A stretch of DNA of 46,106 nucleotides from Myxosarcina sp. GI1 (GTDB lineage Bacteria > Cyanobacteriota > Cyanobacteriia > Cyanobacteriales > Xenococcaceae). Both the position numbers and the translations under genes were made by a program. Location of the stretch: NCBI RefSeq assembly GCF_000756305.1, contig NZ_JRFE01000010.1, positions 21,932 through 68,037 on the forward strand, read 5' to 3'. Of the stretch, positions 1-7,565 are shown one piece after another (position 1 is the stretch's first letter; each line of letters begins with the position of its first letter). The notes beneath the pieces are model-generated. The model saw only the letters and a program-made list of their open reading frames with translations, made no database searches and was not told the origin of the DNA.

Positions 1-369
1 ATTCTGGCAATTACCGTTGATGTAATGGGTTTTTGCGGTAAGTTTTTTGCCGAACGCATTGAAGAAATTGACCCCAAGCCAGTAGAAGCTTTACGAGCAT
101 TAGGTGCATCAGAATGGGGAATTATCGTTGGGGCGATTTTTCCTGCAACCATGCCTTCTTTTGTGGCATCAACTTTATACTCTTTAGAAGCCTCGGTGCG
201 CTCGGCAGTAGTTTTGGGTTTGGTTGGTGCTGGCGGTATCGGGGTAGAACTAGCTACCTCAATGCAGTTATTGCGCTATGACGAAGCCTTAATGACGATT
301 ATCGTGATTTTTGTCGTGGTTTTACTGGTAGAACGAGTATCGTCAGTTATTCGTAAAGCTTTGATGTAA
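1..369 (+). CDS. phnE: phosphonate ABC transporter permease PhnE, C-terminal part (cut by window edge)
   Basis: The frame is open from base 1, so the gene starts outside the window. The visible ~122 residues carry the cytoplasmic coupling loop of a binding-protein-dependent permease (EALRALGASEW, the EAA-like loop), then hydrophobic segments (VVLGLVGAGGIGVEL and a last helix TIIVIFVVVLLVERV). The GAGGIG stretch after the loop is typical of PhnE/PtxC. PhnE forms the inner-membrane channel of the PhnCDE phosphonate importer. The C-P lyase genes from 10.6 to 24.5 kb fit this role; phnC and phnD should lie just left of the window. Family assignment is by motif memory, so a phosphite-type permease remains possible. 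Confidence 0.8.
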   Translation: MLAITVDVMGFCGKFFAERIEEIDPKPVEALRALGASEWGIIVGAIFPATMPSFVASTLYSLEASVRSAVVLGLVGAGGIGVELATSMQLLRYDEALMTIIVIFVVVLLVERVSSVIRKALM

Positions 370-385
370 TCGAGTGAAAATTTGA

Positions 386-574
386 TGCGAAAGTATTTGC
401 GATCGCGAAACTGGAGACTGGGCGGTTTGGTGTCCCGAACTTCCTGGGTGTGTTTCTTGTGGCGAAACAGAACAGGAAGCTTTGCAAAACATTTTGGAAG
501 CTATTGAATTATATCTTGAGCCTAGCGAGATTGAGCTTGAATCTGGTGCAATAATTCGCGAGGTAACTGTATAA
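386..574 (+). pseudogene. hicB: HicB antitoxin remnant lacking a start
   Basis: This frame reads ETGDWAVWCPELPGC, the hallmark N-terminal stretch of HicB, followed by CGETEQEALQNILEAIELYL, and ends with TAA overlapping the hicA ATG (TAATG). No start codon exists: an in-frame TGA lies at 383-385 and the usual first ~10 residues are missing. HicB normally neutralises the HicA mRNA interferase and represses the operon. The pair is usually hicA-hicB or hicB-hicA with overlap, as here. Remnant status is read directly from the sequence. Confidence 0.75.
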
Positions 575-806
575 TGGGCGATCGCATTCGTCGCATGAAT
601 GCCAAGGAAGTTGAAAAGATATTAAAAAAGTATGGTTTTGAGTTAGTCAGCCAAAAAGGAAGTCATAAGAAATCACGCAATTTGGAAAGAAACCTTCAGG
701 TAACTGTTCCCTATCATCAAGGAATCTCTATCATCAAGGAAAAAATTTACCTATTGGAACGCTCAGAAATATTCTAGTTAATGCCAATATTCCCTCATCT
801 GAGTGA
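574..806 (+). pseudogene. hicA: HicA toxin frameshifted by a 17-bp tandem duplication
   Basis: The open frame gives 67 residues with the HicA core GFELVSQKGSHKKSRN and VTVPYHQG, then runs into nonsense. Bases 711-727 and 728-744 are a tandem duplication (CTATCATCAAGGAATCT / CTATCATCAAGGAAAAA). Removing one copy restores the normal ending HQGKNLPIGTLRNILVNAN, stopping with TGA at 804-806. HicA is a small double-stranded-RNA-binding-fold mRNA interferase with an active His in GSH. The break removes the end of the fold, so the toxin is probably inactive, in keeping with the damaged hicB upstream. Confidence 0.8.
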
Positions 807-887
807 AAAAGCTAAATTTCTTTTTCTCTTTTATTATTATGGTGCGATCGCAATTATCGCTTTTAGTTCATTATTTACTATTACAGT

Positions 888-1400
888 CTAAAATTTGGTT
901 ACAGTTTCGCCTTGCCAATCTTCTCGCTTCAAACAGTAAACAAAGCAGTCATCATTACCAAATCTTCGCTGCTCGACAAATTTAAACCCTAAGCGTTTGT
1001 AAAAGCGATGAGCGCGGGTATTACTAGATAAAGGATCGACTAATACAGCAGTCACTAAACGATTGGCAAAACATCGATTAAGAGTAAGCTGCATCATTTT
1101 TGTTCCATAGCCTTTGCCCAAATTTGACTCTTTCCCAATCCAAATATCGATCGCGCGTAAATTCTCTGCAACCTTACCCCAATAGTGACTATCTTCTTTT
1201 GCTGGATCGATAATCTGAATAAATCCGATAGGACGATCGTTTAGTTCGGCAATTAATTGCTCTCTCCAATCGGGAGTGCGATCGAGTTCTACTTCCCAAC
1301 CCCAGTCATCATCGCCAAGTGAAGCAATTATGTGAGGTTGTTTATCCCAATATTGCAATAATTTTAGATCGGCAATAGTAGCAATGCGTAGATTAATCAC
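888..1400 (-). CDS. GNAT-family N-acetyltransferase
   Basis: A 170-residue protein with the acetyl-CoA binding motif of GNATs (GKGYGTKMMQLTLNRCF) and the late motif NTRAHRFYKRLGFKFVEQR. The N-terminal half (IATIADLKLLQYWDKQPHI) resembles the aminoglycoside 6'-N-acetyltransferase/RimJ-like branch. The substrate cannot be told from the sequence. The start is a GTG at 1400-1398. It lies convergent to nothing obvious and is separate from the phn genes, so a role in phosphonate metabolism is not implied. Confidence 0.75.
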   Translation of the reverse strand: MINLRIATIADLKLLQYWDKQPHIIASLGDDDWGWEVELDRTPDWREQLIAELNDRPIGFIQIIDPAKEDSHYWGKVAENLRAIDIWIGKESNLGKGYGTKMMQLTLNRCFANRLVTAVLVDPLSSNTRAHRFYKRLGFKFVEQRRFGNDDCFVYCLKREDWQGETVTKF

Positions 1401-1523
1401 AATTTAGATTGGGATAAAAGGATAATTCAATAAGTTATATCCAAAAATCTATTTATCATTTTACTCTTTAGCCAAACTTAATCTTGAAGTTGTAAAGTCG
1501 ATCGCACGTAATTTAGATAAATT

Positions 1524-2195
1524 ATGAATCCAGAACTTTTTGCCGAAGTCGATCGCTACATTGGCGATCTGTTAGCACCTCAAGATGATGCGTTATCGGC
1601 AACTATAGAATCGCTAGGGCGTGAAGGAATACCACAGCATAGCGTATCGCCAAATCAGGGCAAAATGCTACAGATTCTGGCTTTAGTGTGTAATGCCAAA
1701 AATATTCTCGAAATTGGCACTTTAGGAGGCTACAGTACGATCTGGCTGGCAAGAGCATTACCCGATGATGGACGTTTGATAAGTTTAGAATGCGATCGCC
1801 ATCATGCTAAAGTAGCACGTAAAAATATTGCGCGATCGGGTTTGGAATCTAAAGTAGAAGTTCGACTCGGCAAGGCATTAGAATTATTACCCCAAATAGA
1901 AGCAGAAATTAAAATACCATTTGATTTTGTTTTTATCGATGCCGATAAGCCACCTTACGTAGAATACTTTCAATGGGCAGTAAAGTTAGTTCGTCCTGGG
2001 GGATTAATTGTGGCGGATAATGTAATTCGAGAAGGAAAAATACTCGATCGCCACAGTAAAGATGAAAAAGTATTAGGAGTTCGGCGTTTTAATCAGATGT
2101 TGGCTAGCAATATTGATGTTACGGCTAGTATTCTGCAAACTATTGGAATTAAAGGTCATGATGGGATGGCAATTGCGGTTGTGAATCGTAAATAA
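1524..2195 (+). CDS. SAM-dependent O-methyltransferase (caffeoyl-CoA OMT type)
   Basis: A 223-residue class I methyltransferase. Motif I is seen in NILEIGTLGGYSTIWLARAL, the acidic SAM ligand in LISLECD, and the metal-binding motif region in FDFVFIDADKPPYVEYFQWA followed by GGLIVADNVI. This is the divalent-cation-dependent catechol/caffeoyl-CoA O-methyltransferase family (Methyltransf_3), common in cyanobacteria and acting on catechol-like substrates. Length matches the family (210-230). The natural substrate is unknown. It stands alone, with a hairpin just behind the stop. Confidence 0.85.
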   Translation: MNPELFAEVDRYIGDLLAPQDDALSATIESLGREGIPQHSVSPNQGKMLQILALVCNAKNILEIGTLGGYSTIWLARALPDDGRLISLECDRHHAKVARKNIARSGLESKVEVRLGKALELLPQIEAEIKIPFDFVFIDADKPPYVEYFQWAVKLVRPGGLIVADNVIREGKILDRHSKDEKVLGVRRFNQMLASNIDVTASILQTIGIKGHDGMAIAVVNRK

Positions 2196-2202
2196 AAACT
2201 GG

Positions 2203-2228
2203 TAGGGGCAAATCGCAATTCGCCCCTA
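2203..2228. terminator. bidirectional hairpin between convergent genes
   Basis: TAGGGGC at 2203-2209 pairs with GCCCCTA at 2222-2228. On the minus strand the stem is followed shortly by a T5 run. It lies between the convergent O-methyltransferase and multidomain phosphatase genes and could terminate both. The stem resembles a small repeat common in cyanobacterial spacers. Confidence 0.5.
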
Positions 2229-2240
2229 AAAGATGTGTCT

Positions 2241-5200
2241 TTAAATATCTGACATTGCGGGATTGACGACAAATTCGCTAACCACTTGGGGAACGAGACT
2301 ATTTATCGCGTTGGGGTTGGCTAATATTTCCTCTTCAGAATAAGCATCTACACCATAAGTTGTTACTCGCAGTTGCTGAGTTTCTCTATCGATATCAAAC
2401 TCAGTCCAGCCGTAGGTATGTCCTGCATAATAATCACCCTGTAAAAGTTCGGCATCGATTAAACCATCTGCTTGGGACAGGTTGTTATCTAAGCCTATAG
2501 GATCGAAACCTAGAGGATCTAGCAACTGTGAATCGATCGCCTGTTTGATGAAATCGTCCTTATCGTTGGGTTTGTTATCTAAATCAGGTGCGACGGGGAG
2601 AGAATCGTAAGTTGCCTGAAGTTCTGGGTTATCAGCCGTCAATAAATCGGCTAGAAATTCTCCTGTAGGTGGATCGTAGGTAATTGCGCCAGTAGTAACT
2701 TCAAAAGCATTAGTAGCGGTCTGTTCGCCGAAGGGTTTGGTTTGGTAGGTGAGGTTATTTACTGCCGTCATGTGAACGTCTGCGGCAACAAAGACCACGT
2801 TGTCAATATTATTTTCGTCGATATAGCTCAAAAGTTCCGCCCTTTCTTTGAGATAACCTTCATAACTATCAACGTTGATACCAGGGAACAAGTTCTGAAT
2901 TGGTTCGGGAATCATTATGAATTTCCAGGTGACTCCTGCTTCATCGGCTGCCTTTAGATCTTGTTTGAGGTCTTCTAGCTGTTGTTCTCCCAGCAAAGTG
3001 CGGTCTAGAGTTTGGGACTCGGTAAGAACTCGCCCGATTTCTGCTGGATTGGTGATATCTTCTGGAGGGGTCAATTCTGCATCGCGAAAAGAACGAGTAT
3101 CGAGAACAAAAGTTGCCGCATCGCTGCCGTAAGTATTGTAACGATAGAGCTGCCGTTCCTCTGCCGTTACTTCGTCTCCTGTCTCACCGTAAAACTTATC
3201 CTGCAAGGGATTATATTCTTGGAAGGCTTGCAGACCGTTTTCAAATAGTTGCGTATCGTTGATTAAGCCTTTAGTTGCCGCAAAGCGATCGTCGCTAGAA
3301 GCTGTTGCACCACCAGCAAAATCGTTAGTTACTTCGTGGTCGTCGATAGTTGCCAAGATAGAGGTAGAACTCCGCAAATTGTCCCAGAAGTTAGAACCCA
3401 AGCGATTAGCGTAAACTTCGCTATGTTTGGCGCGGTACTCATCAATAGTTCGTGCCTGTTCTTTTCTCGTACCGTCGGGATTTTTAACTGCATCGGAAGC
3501 AACATCGGCGTAAATAGTATCGCCGTGTTCGACAAAAAATTCCAAACCTTTATTGTCGGCATTACGAATTACGGGATATGGTTTGAGTTCGCCGCGCCAG
3601 TCACCAGACACGCCAAAATGCAGACCCGTTTTAGTGCCGACTGCTGCTGAGGTGGCAAAAGTACCAGTTTCTATGTCGCCAGCAGCATCGGTAACGCGGT
3701 AGTAATAATCTGTGTCTGGGTTCAGGTTTGCAATGTTGACTTTGACGGGAAGTAAAGTATCGGTAACTTCTGCGGTTTCCGTACCGATGATGTTGTTAAA
3801 GTCAGGATCGGTAGCGTATTCAAAAGTAACATTTCCTAAAACGTTACTGCGAGTCCACAAGACAGTGGAATCTTTGGTGGTGTCGCCGCTAGCCACGCCA
3901 TTAATTAAAGTTCTAGCTTCTGGTTGGCGCGGATCGAAGCTGTCGGGATTATATGTAGGTAAATTGGGGAATATATCGGCAAAATCGACTAAACTGACGT
4001 ATTTAAAGTTGGTATTGAAGTTTTGAATTTCGCCATCTTCGGGATCGGGAAATACTGCTGCTGGTTCGTTTGACCCGTCTTGTACGACTAACAGTCCCGC
4101 AGGATATTTATCGCCCAAAGGAACATTAGTAATATCCGCACCATCGGATTCTTCTACCCCATCGATCGTCTTACTGTCTTCAATGGCAAAACTACCGAGA
4201 TAAGAATTACTTCCAGCGCGATCGTAAATGGCAAAAGTGCTGTCTCCCTGACTAGAAGCCAGCAAGTAACCGTTGCCGTCTTCGCCATAATAAATCGACA
4301 ATCCTTCAACATCGGCAGTTAGGGAAGAATCTTCGCGAATATCGTCTACCGTATCGACAATCTTTCCCTCGTTACTGCCATTGGGTTCGGCGGAATATTT
4401 CCAGATGCCGTAGCCTTCCTGTCCGACGTAGAGATCGCCAGTTTCTCTATCTACCACCATGCCTTCTACCTGTGCATCTTCTGCTGTTTCTCCTTCAGGT
4501 ACGGGGACTTCGATGGTACGAACTACTTTAGCATTGACTACTGGTTCGTCGGCAGCACCAAAAGTTGGAGTTATTTCTAGTTGGGCGATTTTATTGCCGT
4601 CTGCTTGAGAGACAAAGGCATAGGTTTTACCATCTACAAGACCTTTGTAGGTAGCCAAACCATAGGCGGTTGCTTCGCCGTCGTCTACGCCAAAAATAGA
4701 TTCGGGAAATTCAAATCCCTCGTCGTATTTGGTTAGCTGTTTGGTTTCTGGGTCGATCGCAAAAATTGCTAGGGTATCATTGGCGCGATCGCTGGCAATG
4801 GCTAAATCTACAGTAACGGTTTCGCCGACAAACTGAGTTTGTACTTCAACCCCGTAGGCAAGATCGACGTTGTTGTAGCGAATGTTTTCGGGGGTAATGC
4901 TTTGTAATTCTTGTCCTTCTAAGTCATAAACCCGCAAACCACCGTTTTTCATGGCAGTAATAACAAAACTATTTTCGGGATCTTTGGGATGGATGTAAAT
5001 TGCAGGATCGTCAGAGTCAGAACCTTCTTCGGGTTCTGGTTCGTCGAGGTCGTAGCGAATTTCATCGGGAGTTTCGGCAGTAGCAGTAATTGAGGGAATG
5101 GTTTCGGTATCGATCGCAAAAGCTAAAAACTGCGTTTTTTGTTCCTCACTAAAGTTGTTATCGCTAGCAACAATTAATGACTGTCTGCCGTCAGGTAGGG

Positions 5201-7325
5201 TTTCGCCAAAAGAAACCGCTTCGCTATTATCCAAAGTAATCCCCAACTCGCTAAAGTCGAGTAATAATTTTTTTTTGGCTACCGCGTCGATATCTGTAGT
5301 TTCTCCATCATTTAGCAAACCATCGACGCTACTAATGTCCGTCGCACCCTGTAAGTTTACTTGATAGAGTCGAATATTATTACCAACGCCAGCAGCAAAA
5401 GAGCGTTCTAAAGCTAAAAACGTCCCCGTATTATCTATTGCTAATAACTCCACCAAACCATTATCGGCGAAGTCGTCTGCTGGTTCTGGAGGAACGGGAA
5501 TGGGATCGGTTTCGTAAAGAAATTCGCCTATTTCTTCTCCAGTTTTTAAATCGTACTGTAAAATCCTAACAGGACTTCCCGCTTCTAAAGATACCGTTTC
5601 GCCATCTTGATTTAAAGCATTTTCGGTTGCCGTAAATAAATAACGTTCGTCTGGTGTAATAGTTAAACTTTCAAATGCTAGATTGTTGCGAATGCCGCTA
5701 CTGCCATCAGCAGTAGGTAAAAACTTATCGGGAATGGGCAACTCGTTAAATATCTCGCCGTCGAGACTAAATTCACCGATAAACGGATCGACTAAGTTAT
5801 CCGCATCTCCTTCAGAAGAAATATATAAAGTTCCCTTACTAGTAGCAGCAATACCTTCAGGATCGAGACTAGAGGCAGAGAAAGGACTATCGCCAGTATT
5901 TAGTAAAGTTGTAACATCTTCAAACTCGACATCTCCTTCATCGAGGCTACCATCGTCAAGAGCGATCGCCAAGTCGTAAAAACGAGCATCATTAATCGTG
6001 CTGCGGTCATCTGAAAGGGCATAATAGGTATCATTTGCAGCGTTATAAGTAAGTCCCGAAATTCCGCCTACTTCTGTCTCGGCGAAACTAAACCCCGTAG
6101 GAAAAGTTACTTCCCCAAGAAAATCGAGATTAGTAACATTCTGACGATTAATATCTTTATCTTCTGAAGAAACCTTAACATCTGCATATACCAAACGATG
6201 ATCGGAACTAGGAAAGCCATTAGGAATTTCGCTATTGGGGTCGTAGTCGCCTACTAATTCAAACAAAGGATCGTCTTTAACGGGCCAAAAAACTTTTGCT
6301 TCGTTAATTTCTAAATCCTGAGAAAGCAATACATAGTCTGCTCTCAGATTACCAGAAGACTCGTCGTTAAAGTCTGCCGTATCGTAAGCGGGGTTTCCTT
6401 GGTGAGTATCGTTAACTTGGTTCTGACGCTTAGAGGCTGCAACTCCCCCTTGACTAACGGGAGTGGTGGTAGTATTTACCAGAGGATTATCTAGCAGTTG
6501 TAGAATAGCGTTGTCGGTACTATCACCATCAAAAGGATCGGCATTTTGATCGCCAGCAATAACAAAGCTTTCTCCTGTTGGCAAACCGCCATAGTTACCC
6601 TCGTCATCATAGATATAACCGTTTTCGCCTGGGGTAATATAGTCAGCCCAAAACCTAATCTCATCGTGGTTGCGTTTGCCGTTACGATCTTCTTCACCGT
6701 CGAATACGGGTGGTGTGGGATGACTAGCTAAAATGTGAACTGTTTCGCCGTTTATCTCTATGGGAATATCCCAATGGCTTTTAGAAGATAGTCGAAAAAC
6801 TTCTAACTCCTCTTCAGAATAATAATCATTAGGTTTTGGCGTACTCGGATCGTTTGGTAATAATGCCCCAGGCATATCTTTCCAGAGAAAATTCTGAAAA
6901 GTACGAACATTGTCATTATCTATAGGATATTTAGACAACAAAACCATGCCATATTGCCCAGGATAGAAACCAAATCCATAGGCATCATCGGCACCATCGA
7001 CAGTACCATCATTATTAAAATCTAAACCAGAAGGAATACCTGTGTTTGAAGGGGCAAGATAAACATAAGGATACTCTACTGGAGCGACTCCGTTCTGACT
7101 GACGGAAAGATAGTTATCCTGAAATAACTCGATCCCTTCTCCTTCAGGATCGTAATCGAATTCGTTTAAAAGAACGACATCGGGATTTTGCCGTTGAATA
7201 ATTTCAGCGACATTTTTAGCCTGTTGGTTATCGGGACTAGATAAATCTGCAATTAATTCTCCTGCTTCATTGCGATTCAAAGAGACATTAAAAGTAGCGA
7301 AGCGAATATTATTGCTATTAGTCAT
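2241..7325 (-). CDS. Four-module phosphorus-scavenging protein: nuclease/phosphatase + esterase-like phytase + 3-phytase + PhoD
   Basis: About 1694 residues. Modules in order: endonuclease/exonuclease/phosphatase fold (~5-385: FATFNVSL, LNEFD, AGDQNADPF, SSDHRLVYAD); esterase-like phytase (~395-740: GGISGLTYN, LDPEGIAA, ESLTITPDERYLF); beta-propeller 3-phytase (~745-1125: DSDDPAIYIHPKDP, EGMVVDRETGDLYVGQE); fibronectin-like strand region and PhoD alkaline phosphatase (~1135-1690: VSGDWR, HGDTIYAD, IDDHEVTNDF, ADVHMTAV). The ATG at 7325 is preferred to a TTG 12 bases upstream. No signal peptide and no RTX repeats are visible, so the export route is unclear. The protein should release phosphate from nucleotides, phytate and phosphomono/diesters. 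PhoD normally needs Ca and Fe. Neighbours are P-acquisition genes. Confidence 0.85.
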   Translation of the reverse strand: MTNSNNIRFATFNVSLNRNEAGELIADLSSPDNQQAKNVAEIIQRQNPDVVLLNEFDYDPEGEGIELFQDNYLSVSQNGVAPVEYPYVYLAPSNTGIPSGLDFNNDGTVDGADDAYGFGFYPGQYGMVLLSKYPIDNDNVRTFQNFLWKDMPGALLPNDPSTPKPNDYYSEEELEVFRLSSKSHWDIPIEINGETVHILASHPTPPVFDGEEDRNGKRNHDEIRFWADYITPGENGYIYDDEGNYGGLPTGESFVIAGDQNADPFDGDSTDNAILQLLDNPLVNTTTTPVSQGGVAASKRQNQVNDTHQGNPAYDTADFNDESSGNLRADYVLLSQDLEINEAKVFWPVKDDPLFELVGDYDPNSEIPNGFPSSDHRLVYADVKVSSEDKDINRQNVTNLDFLGEVTFPTGFSFAETEVGGISGLTYNAANDTYYALSDDRSTINDARFYDLAIALDDGSLDEGDVEFEDVTTLLNTGDSPFSASSLDPEGIAATSKGTLYISSEGDADNLVDPFIGEFSLDGEIFNELPIPDKFLPTADGSSGIRNNLAFESLTITPDERYLFTATENALNQDGETVSLEAGSPVRILQYDLKTGEEIGEFLYETDPIPVPPEPADDFADNGLVELLAIDNTGTFLALERSFAAGVGNNIRLYQVNLQGATDISSVDGLLNDGETTDIDAVAKKKLLLDFSELGITLDNSEAVSFGETLPDGRQSLIVASDNNFSEEQKTQFLAFAIDTETIPSITATAETPDEIRYDLDEPEPEEGSDSDDPAIYIHPKDPENSFVITAMKNGGLRVYDLEGQELQSITPENIRYNNVDLAYGVEVQTQFVGETVTVDLAIASDRANDTLAIFAIDPETKQLTKYDEGFEFPESIFGVDDGEATAYGLATYKGLVDGKTYAFVSQADGNKIAQLEITPTFGAADEPVVNAKVVRTIEVPVPEGETAEDAQVEGMVVDRETGDLYVGQEGYGIWKYSAEPNGSNEGKIVDTVDDIREDSSLTADVEGLSIYYGEDGNGYLLASSQGDSTFAIYDRAGSNSYLGSFAIEDSKTIDGVEESDGADITNVPLGDKYPAGLLVVQDGSNEPAAVFPDPEDGEIQNFNTNFKYVSLVDFADIFPNLPTYNPDSFDPRQPEARTLINGVASGDTTKDSTVLWTRSNVLGNVTFEYATDPDFNNIIGTETAEVTDTLLPVKVNIANLNPDTDYYYRVTDAAGDIETGTFATSAAVGTKTGLHFGVSGDWRGELKPYPVIRNADNKGLEFFVEHGDTIYADVASDAVKNPDGTRKEQARTIDEYRAKHSEVYANRLGSNFWDNLRSSTSILATIDDHEVTNDFAGGATASSDDRFAATKGLINDTQLFENGLQAFQEYNPLQDKFYGETGDEVTAEERQLYRYNTYGSDAATFVLDTRSFRDAELTPPEDITNPAEIGRVLTESQTLDRTLLGEQQLEDLKQDLKAADEAGVTWKFIMIPEPIQNLFPGINVDSYEGYLKERAELLSYIDENNIDNVVFVAADVHMTAVNNLTYQTKPFGEQTATNAFEVTTGAITYDPPTGEFLADLLTADNPELQATYDSLPVAPDLDNKPNDKDDFIKQAIDSQLLDPLGFDPIGLDNNLSQADGLIDAELLQGDYYAGHTYGWTEFDIDRETQQLRVTTYGVDAYSEEEILANPNAINSLVPQVVSEFVVNPAMSDI

Positions 7326-7502
7326 TGTTAATTGCAACTATATTTAACTGTTAAAATGTCAAAAATTATACATTTATAACTAAAGTAGAGTATCGGAGCA
7401 AAGTTAAGCTGAGGCGACTATTTGTTTAATAAACAGTTATTTTATGGTAAAAACTTTTAAATCTAAGAATTTCCTCTGAGCAAAATTTTTGTTATTTGTA
7501 AT

Positions 7503-7535
7503 AAAAAAAGAGACAAATAATATTCGCCTCTTTGT
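7503..7535 (-). terminator. probable intrinsic terminator of the RTX nuclease gene
   Basis: Just downstream of the minus-strand gene ending at 7566, AAGAGGCG pairs imperfectly with the following GTCTCTT and is followed by a run of seven T on the minus strand. The arms have one mismatch. Confidence 0.5.
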
Positions 7536-7565
7536 TCGCTTAAAATTGCTGTTAATTCAATGAAG

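Noticed and set aside
803-985. 60-codon ORF on the plus strand
   Set aside because: Low-complexity translation, overlaps the GNAT gene on the other strand, no motif.
2742-6731. Many open frames opposite the large phosphatase gene
   Set aside because: They are antisense shadows of a long, well-supported coding region with motifs of four domains.
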